Shown here one piece after another: positions 39,470-48,419 of a stretch of 64,000 nt of DNA. The position numbers and the translations under genes are program-made. Numbering within the stretch: the first letter of the stretch is position 1; the number at the start of each line of letters is the position of its first letter. The notes under the pieces are model-generated. The model ran no database searches. It was not told where the DNA came from and saw only the letters and a list, made by a program, of their open reading frames with translations. The DNA is from Pycnococcus provasolii (taxonomy: Eukaryota; Chlorophyta; Pseudoscourfieldiophyceae; Pseudoscourfieldiales), in NCBI GenBank assembly GCA_049487715.1, contig CP150578.1, forward strand, positions 310,001-374,000, given 5' to 3'.

Positions 39470-39816
39470 GGTGGACTCTTTTGATTTGTGTTCCTTGTTC
39501 TCTGTTACAGACCATAAAATGTTTGAAAGCTATCTTGCTCGTTGTTTCAGTGCATGAATGAATGCCTGAGATGGGTCTTAAGGAGCACAGCACGTACTCA
39601 TCTCCCCTCATCTTGCTTTAGTAAAGGGGAAATTGGGAAAAAAAGCCCTACGGGTAACCCTAACCCTAACCCTAACCCAAAAGGTTTTTAAGGGTTTCTT
39701 TTTCGATCTCTTCTTCCCCCTCTTCCGGCTGTCCGGGCGGCGCGCGCAATTCCCCGCAATTCCCGTCGTCATTTCGTTTCCCCTGCTCGCTCGAAGGAGG
39801 ACAGTCTAGGTACCCC
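39470..39816. promoter_or_regulatory. intergenic region with (CCCTAA)4
   Basis: Bases 39655-39678 are four CCCTAA-type hexamers, 138 bp upstream of the CstF64-like start and followed by AAGGGTTTC. No coding signal. Confidence 0.5.
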
Positions 39817-40404
39817 ATGCTTCGCGGCGGCAACCCGCACGCGTCGTCGATGCCCCCGCCGACGCAGCCTCCGATGGGCATGGGAATCGCCTCGCAGGCG
39901 TCGTCGCACGCGAACGCGATGCTCGGCGGCCAGGAGTCCGGCCCGGGCGTCGGCGCGACGGACCCGCTCGCGCAGCTGCTCGGTGGGTTCTCGCCCAACC
40001 AGCTCGTGGAAGTGCTGTCTCAGATGAAGCAGCTCGTGCAACAGAACCACACGCAGGCGCGGCATATTCTGAACAACAACCCGCAGCTCACCAAAGCGCT
40101 GTTTCAGGCGCAGATCATGCTGAACATGGTGCACAGAGGCGGCCCTCCTGCAGCCCCGCCGCCCGCCGCCCCCGGGTATCCGCAGCACGCACCGCCCCCT
40201 GGCTACGGCGCGCCGCCGCCCCCTCAGCAGGTGGCACATGCGCCCCAGCCGCAGCAGCTGGATAGCACGCACCAGCAGCTGTTGGCGCAGGTGCTAGCGA
40301 TGAGCCCTGACCAGGTGAATGCGCTCCCTCCCGACCAGCGCGCGCAGGTTCTGGCGTTGCAGGCGCAGGCGCGCCAGCAGCAGCAGCCACCTGGACACGT
40401 GTAA
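39817..40404 (+). CDS. RRM-less CstF64-like protein (ESP1-type)
   Basis: 195 residues. Residues about 48-107 (LAQLLGGFSPNQLVEVLSQM, later QARHILNNNPQLTKALFQAQ) match the CstF64 hinge that binds CstF77/symplekin. The last about 35 residues (LLAQVLAMSPDQVNALPPDQ) match the C-terminal three-helix domain that contacts Pcf11. A Pro/Gly/Gln linker joins them. The N-terminal RNA-recognition motif of canonical CstF64 is absent, and no RRM is found in the 350 bp upstream. Arabidopsis ESP1 has the same reduced layout and affects mRNA 3' processing and silencing. The role here is inferred. Confidence 0.8.
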   Translation: MLRGGNPHASSMPPPTQPPMGMGIASQASSHANAMLGGQESGPGVGATDPLAQLLGGFSPNQLVEVLSQMKQLVQQNHTQARHILNNNPQLTKALFQAQIMLNMVHRGGPPAAPPPAAPGYPQHAPPPGYGAPPPPQQVAHAPQPQQLDSTHQQLLAQVLAMSPDQVNALPPDQRAQVLALQAQARQQQQPPGHV

Positions 40405-40431
40405 TAAAACTAAGACTTGCAGGGTGGGTGA

Positions 40432-40959
40432 ATTCTTGTGCGTGTACAACATCCTTTTGCCTCTCGATGTTGTTGTTCTCATAGTAGTAGTAGTGGTGGC
40501 GTTGATGCAAGCGCTGGTGTTGAGTCTATCCAAGAAAAAATACAGGCAAACTACCAGCAATATGACGTGACGATTCGTAAACCCATGGGTGTCGTGCTCG
40601 AGGAAGTTGCGAACGGGACGCAAAAAAATATTGCGAGCGTTTATGTCGCCGAAGTCGTACCTGGAAGCAACGCGGAGAAGATGGGCGTGCGCGAAGGCGA
40701 CCTGCTCGTCAGTTGCTCAGCCGTCACGCTCAAGGCGGGTAAGGAAGGCGCATACGCCAAACAAGGACACGGAGGAAGACCCTTCGACAACTTTCAAAAA
40801 GGCGTCTTCGTCTCGGCGAACCAGACGTTTGACATCACCATGTACGTCTACCTTGCACACCAGTTGACGTCTGCGGCGCAGGGGAACGATACGCAAGTCA
40901 CTCACAACCACGAACACACAACACACGAAACGAAACAGGGCGGCGATCGCATCCAATAA
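40432..40959 (+). CDS. PDZ-like domain protein, start not located
   Basis: The open frame contains a PDZ-like fold: YDVTIRKPMGVVLEEV, IASVYVAEVVPGSNAEKMGV and REGDLLVSCSAVTLKAG. A His/Thr-rich tail ends in DRIQ. Algal and plant chloroplast proteins carry similar domains. The frame opens after a stop at 40429-40431, and its only early ATG (40585) lies inside the domain. The true start is therefore in an upstream exon or lost; TTCTCATAG at about 40477-40484 could be an acceptor. Coding-like pieces continue at 41000-41216 in other frames. It may be spliced, frameshifted or decaying. Confidence 0.5.
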   Translation: MLVRVQHPFASRCCCSHSSSSGGVDASAGVESIQEKIQANYQQYDVTIRKPMGVVLEEVANGTQKNIASVYVAEVVPGSNAEKMGVREGDLLVSCSAVTLKAGKEGAYAKQGHGGRPFDNFQKGVFVSANQTFDITMYVYLAHQLTSAAQGNDTQVTHNHEHTTHETKQGGDRIQ

Positions 40960-41814
40960 CGAACGGTGGGGCTTCAACACGGTCGACTGCACGTTCGCGC
41001 GCGCGTGCGCGACGCAACGTCGGAGGATCTGTGAACATCTCATCCATCACTTGTGACGGTGTTGGCATCACGGCAAAGGTGATAGTAAAGAACGACGCCA
41101 CGTTCGACGCAACAAAGGGAGACCTTTTACGCGAAGTTGCTGGAAAGCGCGGAGAAGCATGAAGTGGAGCTCTCCTTCGAAAAGAGGACCGTCCTTCAGC
41201 CTCCGGCGTTCGAGTGAATCAATGTATTGTAAATGCGTACTGAGATTTGGTCGTAAGATTTGATCAGTTTGCACTTTCCTCGGAACCATATTTGCAATTT
41301 TCCGAGAAAATAAATAGGTCAAGAAAATAGGTCGAGAAAAAAAAAGTCCCTGTGGGATCCCGCTCCGGGCTCGGTCACACATCTTTTTTAAGTCGGCGCC
41401 ATTTTCATGTTTCACTTCACTATTGGTCAACCCAAAACGTCATTATTTTTATAACGAAAAACAAAAGTGAAGGTTGCAAAATGATGCGCATGTCCTGCCC
41501 GTCATTTTCAGACAATGTTTTTCGACTTGCGGTGGGTGGAAGGGTTTTAAAATGTAAAACTAGAGCTTTCATTGAAAGCTCTTTGCATACTTACAGCAAG
41601 TATATATACAAGAAGGCTTATGTATCTATCTATCTATGCAAGTGCGTGACCTCCCCATAGCCATGGGCATATATATGGGCGCCATACATGCATAGGCGTG
41701 AAAGCAATCCTGCAAGGCAGGATTCCTCTCCCTCGCGGGAACCCCCTACGGTAAAAGATCCCCAAAAGTAAATGTGGTGCAAACCCCTAACTGGCCCTTG
41801 TGGACAATGGGGTT
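40960..41814. other. region after PDZ gene with coding-like pieces, then empty
   Basis: 41020-41105 reads VNISSITCDGVGITAKVIVK in one frame, and 41090-41216 reads ETFYAKLLESAEKHEVELSF to a stop in the next. A single extra base in AAAGGG near 41117 would join them. This could be a 3' exon of the PDZ gene or a small broken gene. 41220-41814 is AT-rich with no gene. Confidence 0.3.
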
Positions 41815-41979
41815 TCATACATTGTCTTCGGAATAATATATGGTGATAACGTTATGGAGACGGGATCACGTGATATCCTGGCTGGACATCACGTGAACGG
41901 TTCTTAGGCTTCCCAGCCTTAGACACCTTGGTCTCGGTCGACCTTGCTTGGTCGTCCCGACTTCCTCGGGTCCCCTTCC
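41815..41979. repeat. 165-bp direct repeat, copy 1
   Basis: Identical over 165 bp to 42318-42482 by eye. Starts TCATACATTGTCTTCGGAAT and ends GGGTCCCCTTCC. Contains a GATCACGTGATATC palindromic core and a second CATCACGTGA E-box-like site. It flanks a Copia fragment. Confidence 0.85.
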
Positions 41980-42317
41980 TCTGCCATCCGGTTTTAAAAT
42001 TCAAGTCAAAGAATCACTATCACAAGAGGAAAGAAACCAAATGAAAGTCAGGCCGTTTCTGTCTCTCTTATCAGCATTACTCTGGGTATGCAGATGTACA
42101 CGTTACGATATTGCAGTATCTCTCTGCATTCTCTCTCGAGCATCAACACTCCCAGCACCGGAACACTGGCATGCACTTATTCACATCATCAAGTACCTAC
42201 TAAACACGATCAAGGTTGGCATCATCTACCGCAAAACTGAACATCGATCATTGATATGCTACTGCGATGCAAGCCACGCAAATGACCCGATTACGATGCG
42301 CAGTATTGGTGGTCACA
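41980..42317 (+). mobile_element. Ty1/Copia fragment (end of reverse transcriptase into RNase H)
   Basis: The open frame reads VRPFLSLLSALLWVCRCTRYDIAVSL, then HWHALIHIIKYLLNTIKVGI and LICYCDASHANDPITMRSIGG. These match the SLLYL-RPDI-VNLLSR-style connection of Copia pol and the start of its RNase H. It is cut at its 3' side by the second 165-bp repeat, into which the frame runs for a few codons before stopping. Nothing upstream encodes the rest of pol. Confidence 0.8.
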
Positions 42318-42482
42318 TCATACATTGTCTTCGGAATAATATATGGTGATAACGTTATGGAGACGGGATCACGTGATATCCTGGCTGGACATCACGTGAA
42401 CGGTTCTTAGGCTTCCCAGCCTTAGACACCTTGGTCTCGGTCGACCTTGCTTGGTCGTCCCGACTTCCTCGGGTCCCCTTCC
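42318..42482. repeat. 165-bp direct repeat, copy 2
   Basis: Second identical copy of 41815-41979. It interrupts the Copia RNase H frame, so it was placed here after or during decay of that element. It may be part of an LTR or a short non-autonomous element. Confidence 0.85.
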
Positions 42483-42931
42483 CCAGGGTCCCCGACCTTC
42501 CCTTCCCCATGTAACCGAATACACTTCTACCTTACTTGTTCTCTCCGTCAGTGGCGTCGTGGCTACTGGACGCCGCACGACGCCTACTGTCCCAAACGTC
42601 GTCACAGTAAACCCCTAAACTAAGACTCCTGTCATGCCCGGAGGGTGCACTGATGTGTTTGATGTGTTTGGGGGTTAAGAGAAAGAGGCGCTGCGCGGCC
42701 GATGGAAGGAGATGGCGGCAACGCGTCAGAAGGGGAGGAGAAGAGACAGTTAGGACTTAGGAATAAGGTGGCCCCGGGGGAAGGTCCCGGTGCCAAGAGT
42801 GGGCTGAGGTAAGAGGGGGAGGCCCGGTTACACCGGTGCCCTTCACTCGGGCAAGCTTTTACGTGCTTGTGGTGTACTTCGCAGTGGCGTCTGCAGTGCA
42901 TACGTATAAGCCGAGGAGAGTCAAGTAGTGG
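42483..42931. other. intergenic, no gene seen
   Basis: No coding or structured signal is recognised between the second repeat and the methyltransferase-like relic. GC content and short repeats suggest further retroelement debris. Confidence 0.3.
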
Positions 42932-43684
42932 TTGGTAGTAAGTCACAGTAACGTTTGGACAGCGTTTTCTTTACTATTCAAACCCGAGAGTCACAGCTGT
43001 CAGTCCCGGCGAGCTGCAGTTGTTAAGGGGGACAGGTCCTCCATCGGTGAATTAACTGGAGAAAGCGTTGAGAGCGAGGAGAGTAGCAGCTCAGAGTCCA
43101 GTGGCGAAGGGGTGCCAACCCCAGGGCATGAGGAGAGGCAAAGACAACAGAGGAGAAAGGATGTGTACTGGCGATGGGTCGCAGCCGCCCCTTGGACAAG
43201 GTGGCGACGCGCTCAGAGCTGCAAGCCATGGACCACGCCATTGGGAGCAGGATGGGCAGACAACGGAGTGGTCATCGTGGACATGTATGGAGGCATGGGA
43301 GGTGGGCTGCACGCAGCGCTGTACGCCGGTCTTCACGTGCGCAAGTATGTCCACATAGACAAGGATGAAGCGGCACAGAAGTTCATCGATGCAGACACGA
43401 GAGAACTCCAATGGAAGTGGGTACAACAGCTCGGCGCGGCAGCATTTTACGACATCTTCTCAGCAGGGCACGAGGTGGAGGCGGTCGCCAGAGGAGAACT
43501 GGGATGGTTGGACCGCGCGCTCGGCGGCGTCCGACCGCTCGTCTTTGGGCTTTTCGGCGAGACCAACTCTGCTACACGCGACCTCATCAAGTGCATGGGC
43601 CACGCTCAACACGCTTGCATTTGCTCGCCGCATGGGACGTACGCATTCTCACCAAGCCGCCAACGAATCTGCCTTCTACCTTAA
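42932..43684 (+). pseudogene. C5 cytosine methyltransferase-like relic
   Basis: A 250-codon frame. From about residue 112 it reads NGVVIVDMYGGMGGGLHAAL, a motif-I-like SAM-binding loop, then HVRKYVHIDKDEAAQKFI, like motif II of cytosine-5 methyltransferases. The region where the catalytic PCQ motif should lie reads VFGLFGETNSATRD instead, and the frame then stops. Coding-like sequence continues in another frame to about 43720. Cytosine methyltransferases are known to be carried by some algal retrotransposons, and a Copia fragment lies 600 bp away. The identity is moderate; decay is likely. Confidence 0.5.
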
Positions 43685-44374
43685 GAGCCAGCTCGCGATC
43701 GCGAACTCTCGGGCGCGCGCATAGTGCCTCATCGATCGCGCTGATTCTATCCTCGCATCACCCTCACCTCGCTCCTCTCTACATCCTGACCACTCCGATA
43801 TCCGATCCCCGCGACCTCTACCTACGTGCTCACCGCAGATTTGAATATGCGCGTCGTGCCACGCATGCGCGCGCCTGCTCACGGGAGGAGCGATCATAGG
43901 CGCCTCTCCTCCCCTCTTTTCTTTTCGTTTTCTTCAATCCCCGGATTTCTGTAACTATCCAGGTTTACCTAAACTAAGAGCAAGGGGAGTTAACACCCTA
44001 CTGGGGAGGTCACTCCCCCTTCCCCGGCGTTTGGCGTTCTCCTTTGTCTGGCCAGGACCATTCCACGGTTGCCCCACCCTTGGTCTCGTCTCGTCCGTTG
44101 GATTGGTCCTGCTCACACCCGGCTCTCCCCTCGTCCCGGCGGGAGCCTTCCCTCCTTTTTCCGGGTCCCCCCGTCCTCCCGCTCCCCTTGCTAAGAGTAC
44201 CCCTTGCTTCCAACCCCTAATTAACCACTCTGCCCCCATTCTGGACGTTGTTTTTCCCCCGTGTTGTTTCCGGTCAAACGGATTTGACCGTTGGGCGACT
44301 TTTCTCCCCCTGTTTTTTTCCCCTACCCCCTCCCTTCATTCCGCGTTCCCTCCGCGTCCGATCCATCCGGAAGA
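43685..44374. other. intergenic, CT-rich, with CCCCTAATTAACC motif
   Basis: No gene is recognised. Bases 44212-44226 (AACCCCTAATTAACC) resemble the telomere-like element and lie about 150 bp upstream of the next ATG. The 44230-44370 leader is pyrimidine-rich. Confidence 0.4.
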
Positions 44375-47300
44375 ATGTCCGTGCCGGTCAGTTACGCGTC
44401 TGTCTCCCATTCTCATATGGCGAGTGGACCGGGTGTCAATAGCTTGGGTGCCTCTCAAGGATCAGGAGGTGGAGGATCATCGACCGTTTTGCGTGCGGGG
44501 AAACCTATGCAACTTTCGAATATGGCGAACATTCAAGGGGGTGCGGGTCCTGGTGGTCCTGGTGGGTATCCTCATGTTCAGGGGAGTGGTGGGAGTGGTG
44601 GGGGCATGGGAGGGCATGGGATGCCGGTTGGATATGGGATGCAAGGCGTGTCCCCTGGGGCTCACTACCCTCAAGCTCATGCTATGATGCAACCTGGTGG
44701 TGGTGGCGCCGTCGGGGGATGGATGGGCGCGGCCAAGCTCGTGGGAAACTCCGTCGGCGCATTTGCGCGACCACCAAACAACAACCAGGGGGGAGGAGGA
44801 GGAGGCGGCCAGCCACCAAGAAGCTTAGGACCGAGCCCGACGCCGAACTTGAACGCCGCGGCCGCAGCCATGGGCGCCGCAGGCGCGCCTGGACCGGGCG
44901 CCATGGCGGCCGTCGCCATGGCCGCGAACCGATTCCAGTCAAACGCGGGGATGCCTTCGCACGCGTCGCTCGACGCGGAAAAGTCGTCGGGAGACGTCAG
45001 CTACGACGTCTCGCACCTCTCGACGAGAAACGCAAGACTCGAAGATAAACTTGCCAAGGCTCTGACGAAAAACCGCGCCATGGCGAAGTACTACGACCAG
45101 CTGCTTGCGAAGATGAAGGAGACGCACGCGACGGAAGTCGAGACGAAAAACAGGGAACTCACGTCAGCCAAGGAGGAAATTCTGACGTTACGTGGAACGA
45201 CAGACACACTCGACAGAGAAAGAAGAGAACGGGAGGACATGGCGAGGGAACTCAGCACGATGAGGCACGCGGAGGCTAGACTGCGCGACGAAATCACGCG
45301 ACTCGGCGACTCGCTGTCGAGCGAGCAGAACCGCGTTCGCGAGAAGGACGACGAAATCGCCGAGGCGCGCAGGCGACTGCAAGATGCGCAGGCGGACGTC
45401 GGGCGTGCTGAGCGGGAGAGGGATGCCGCAAAGCACGCGGTGGAGCTAGCGCAGGGAACGCAGCAGGGTGGACTCGCGGGGCCGCGCGGACGCAGCCTCG
45501 ACGCGGACGACGAGGTGGCTGAACTGCGCGAGCTGCTCGCTTCCGTTCGCGCGGAGAGAGATGCGCAGAGGGCGAAGGATGATGCCCTCAGTGTACAGCT
45601 GTCGGCAATCAAGGAGCAGGCGCTCGAGCGGATTGAGGAAAATGCGCGAGTTACGAAAGAGCTCGCCGCGGTATCAAGCCAGCTTGCGCGCGCCGAGGCG
45701 GAACGCGATGCGTCGCAGCGAGAGCTCGCCTCCACGAAGGAGCGAGCGAACGTCGACGACCTGGAGCGTCGCACGCGCGAGGAGGCGTTCCAGCGTAAGC
45801 TCGACTCCGCGGCTGAGTCGCGCGACTCCGCGATGCTTCGCGCGGAGGAGTATGCGTCGGCGGCGGACAAGCTGAAGGAAAGCGAGCGAGCACGCATGCT
45901 GCTGAGCGAGCAGGTTGCAAGCCTGAATGGAAAGCTGGAGGAGATGAGCGACCGATTTGTCCTCGCAAATCAGGAAAAGGAAATTCTCATCAGGCATAGC
46001 GCAAAGGCGACGGCGCTCGAGGCGCGCACGAGCGAATTGCACGCGGAGGTGTCAACCGCAATCAACGAGAGGAATTCCCTGCGCGTTCGCCTCGACCACG
46101 CAACAGCAAGCGCCGACCGCCGTCTCGAAAGATGCGCAACCTCCATGCGCAAGTTTTGCTACAGCGCGTCTCGTTCCGACACAACCATGGCTGACAACCT
46201 GCGTGCTTGCGAGTACGAGCTTGGCGCGATCACGCAGAGTACGGTCAAGCTTGTGTCTGTCGCGGAGCGTGACGCCGCGGCACTCGCTCGACTGGCGATC
46301 GAGGTAATTCGATCAAGCCGCAGTGTGGTCAAGGAACTTGGGGCAGACGTCGTGCGTCTCACGTATGAGATGCGCTCAACATCAGAAAATAGCCTGGCTG
46401 CGCGCCTCGCCGAGGCTCACCGTTTCCAGCGAAAGACTGCGGCTGAGCTAGAAGCATCCGAGAATCGCGTGGCACAGGTAACTGCAAAGCTCAGGGCTGT
46501 GCGCGACGTAAGCCGCGAGGCGGGAGAGAGGCTCATCGCCGCACTCGTCTCGACATCGCCAAATGGAAACTGGGAAGTGCACCCATCCGCCGCGTCGGCG
46601 CGTGCAGCAGTGCTTGCTGGAGGAGGCGAGACGAAGCTCTTCGCCGCGGATGGAGAAGCAGACCAAGCAAACGCCACAAACGAAGCGACTCAAGCTGACG
46701 GCGAAGCTCCCTCCGATCATCAACATCAGCAGCAGCAGCCCTCGTCGTCGACAGCGACGAACCCTGTTGCGTCGTTTGCACTAGGCGCGGCACGCGCCGA
46801 GGAAACCCGCAGCGCACAGCCATCGACCACTGCGCCCGACGACGTTGCGGTGGCACAAGGTGGGGCGGCGGCACTGCTAGCGCAGTCCGCTTTGCGCGAC
46901 CGACGACGTTGTCGCGCATATCGTTTCCAGCTTCTCGTCGTTGCCGCGTACCATCGACACTACAAGCGCAGCGTCGAAGAGTTTGGCGCCGATGCGCCAA
47001 ATGCTGGCGTGTGCACGATGCTGCGCAATCAGGTCAAGATTGCACAGCTGGAGCGCCGCAAGGCTGAACGTCTCGGTGGCAAGGCTGGGGCTGGACTTCG
47101 CTGGTCGCTGCTGTCAGAGCGCATGCTGCGGTACGCAGAACGCGGCGCGGTGCGCGAAAGTGCCGCCGCGGGCTTCGCGCTAACGCGCAAGACGATGCAG
47201 CTGGACCTGGCAACGCGCGAGCGACGCGCAGGCCAGCAGCTCCTCGCCGGGAAGGAGGCGGATCTTGTGATGGCGAAGGACATGCTCAAGAAGGCGTTGG

Positions 47301-48334
47301 ACGACCGCGACGGAATTCTTAAAAGGTTGTCGCACTGGTGCACACGCGTCAACGAGCACGTTAAGCGACGGCGTGCGTACAGTTGGGCTGAACGCGTCGT
47401 AATGGATGGCGATCCAACCTCAAACGCGATCGGCTCGCGCGCACCTGAGGTGCTTGCCGCGGGAGAGGCGGCTGTTGATGTCGTCACGAGCGGAGGCGAG
47501 AGGCCTCTCACGCTGCTTCTCCCAAGCCCGCGTTCCATACTTGCTGACGTGCGTGGCGCTGCCGCGCTTGACGAGCAGGAGCTCTACGGTGCCGACCGTC
47601 GTGCTCGCTCGCTTGCTGCGGAGGCTGCAGATGAGGAGGAGGCTCTTGCCACGAGTGTGCGCCGAGCTGCCCAAGCGGCGCTGGAGACGGAATCACAGTC
47701 GGCATTTGACGCGATCCGCGGCATTGTTGACGAGTGCCTGAAAACGTCCGCCCAACTTGAGGAGTACGCCTCGGCTGCCACCGCGTCAATCCAAGCCATT
47801 GCCGCGGATCCGACTGGTGCGACGACCGGCATCGACCCCGCAGCTGCCGCAGCTGAGGCTGAGGAGAAAGTGCGCCTTGCCGATGAGGCTGAGCGCGCCA
47901 TCGAGCAGGAGCTCGAAGCGCTTAGCACAAGGGAGCCTAACCAGGCAAAAGATCGCGATGTTTCGGTGGTGTTAGCTGGGAATGCGTTTCCGCAACCGAC
48001 CGCGGCGGGTGCTGGCATGGAGGAACAAGGCCTGCGTCTGAAAGCATTCGCTCTTGAGGCAGTCTTACGCGCGCATCGCACGGAGCGAAAGCTGCAGGCG
48101 CTCGAAACGCAGCAGATGCAGATGCAGCAGCAAATGCAGGCGCAGATGCAGCAGCAAATGGAGATGCAGATGCAGCAGGACCCACTGGCATCGATGGTGG
48201 ATGCGGCAGCACCTCCTGAGGAACGCGCACCATCTGCGGCACCTTCGACGAGCTCGAGAGCGCCGGCTGCCAAGGGCAAGGCGCCAGCCAAGTCCAAGTC
48301 GTTGGCGAAGGCGCCGACGAGGAAGAAGCGGTAA
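44375..48334 (+). CDS. large coiled-coil protein of unknown function
   Basis: 1319 residues from ATG 44375 (MSVPVSYASVSHSHM). A Gly/Pro/Met-rich disordered first about 200 residues is followed by almost continuous heptad coiled coil at about 220-620. A less charged helical domain (about 620-1080, with VVAAYHRHYKRSVEEFG and RMLRYAERGAVRESAAAG) follows. A Gln/Met repeat (MQMQQQMQAQMQQQMEMQMQ) and a Lys/Ala/Pro tail close the protein. It resembles centrosomal, golgin or cytoskeletal scaffolds only in composition. It stops 85 bp before the convergent gene. Confidence 0.75.
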   Translation: MSVPVSYASVSHSHMASGPGVNSLGASQGSGGGGSSTVLRAGKPMQLSNMANIQGGAGPGGPGGYPHVQGSGGSGGGMGGHGMPVGYGMQGVSPGAHYPQAHAMMQPGGGGAVGGWMGAAKLVGNSVGAFARPPNNNQGGGGGGGQPPRSLGPSPTPNLNAAAAAMGAAGAPGPGAMAAVAMAANRFQSNAGMPSHASLDAEKSSGDVSYDVSHLSTRNARLEDKLAKALTKNRAMAKYYDQLLAKMKETHATEVETKNRELTSAKEEILTLRGTTDTLDRERREREDMARELSTMRHAEARLRDEITRLGDSLSSEQNRVREKDDEIAEARRRLQDAQADVGRAERERDAAKHAVELAQGTQQGGLAGPRGRSLDADDEVAELRELLASVRAERDAQRAKDDALSVQLSAIKEQALERIEENARVTKELAAVSSQLARAEAERDASQRELASTKERANVDDLERRTREEAFQRKLDSAAESRDSAMLRAEEYASAADKLKESERARMLLSEQVASLNGKLEEMSDRFVLANQEKEILIRHSAKATALEARTSELHAEVSTAINERNSLRVRLDHATASADRRLERCATSMRKFCYSASRSDTTMADNLRACEYELGAITQSTVKLVSVAERDAAALARLAIEVIRSSRSVVKELGADVVRLTYEMRSTSENSLAARLAEAHRFQRKTAAELEASENRVAQVTAKLRAVRDVSREAGERLIAALVSTSPNGNWEVHPSAASARAAVLAGGGETKLFAADGEADQANATNEATQADGEAPSDHQHQQQQPSSSTATNPVASFALGAARAEETRSAQPSTTAPDDVAVAQGGAAALLAQSALRDRRRCRAYRFQLLVVAAYHRHYKRSVEEFGADAPNAGVCTMLRNQVKIAQLERRKAERLGGKAGAGLRWSLLSERMLRYAERGAVRESAAAGFALTRKTMQLDLATRERRAGQQLLAGKEADLVMAKDMLKKALDDRDGILKRLSHWCTRVNEHVKRRRAYSWAERVVMDGDPTSNAIGSRAPEVLAAGEAAVDVVTSGGERPLTLLLPSPRSILADVRGAAALDEQELYGADRRARSLAAEAADEEEALATSVRRAAQAALETESQSAFDAIRGIVDECLKTSAQLEEYASAATASIQAIAADPTGATTGIDPAAAAAEAEEKVRLADEAERAIEQELEALSTREPNQAKDRDVSVVLAGNAFPQPTAAGAGMEEQGLRLKAFALEAVLRAHRTERKLQALETQQMQMQQQMQAQMQQQMEMQMQQDPLASMVDAAAPPEERAPSAAPSTSSRAPAAKGKAPAKSKSLAKAPTRKKR

Positions 48335-48419
48335 ATTTTTCATGTGAAAAGACTACTCTGTGTGTTACTATCTTAATTGTGTTAATGTAATATTACCCAG
48401 CCTTCGATCACTGCGCCCG

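Noticed and set aside
40319-40570. ORF starting MRSLPTSARRFWRCRRRR as a transit-peptide exon for the PDZ gene
   Set aside because: It is the out-of-frame reading of the Gln/Pro-rich CstF64-like C-terminus; joining it would need a roughly 55-nt intron with weak sites. Kept only as an option to test.
45091-45897. 268-codon serine-rich minus-strand frame
   Set aside because: Complement of a Glu/Ala/Arg coiled coil, which always produces Ser/Ala-rich shadows.
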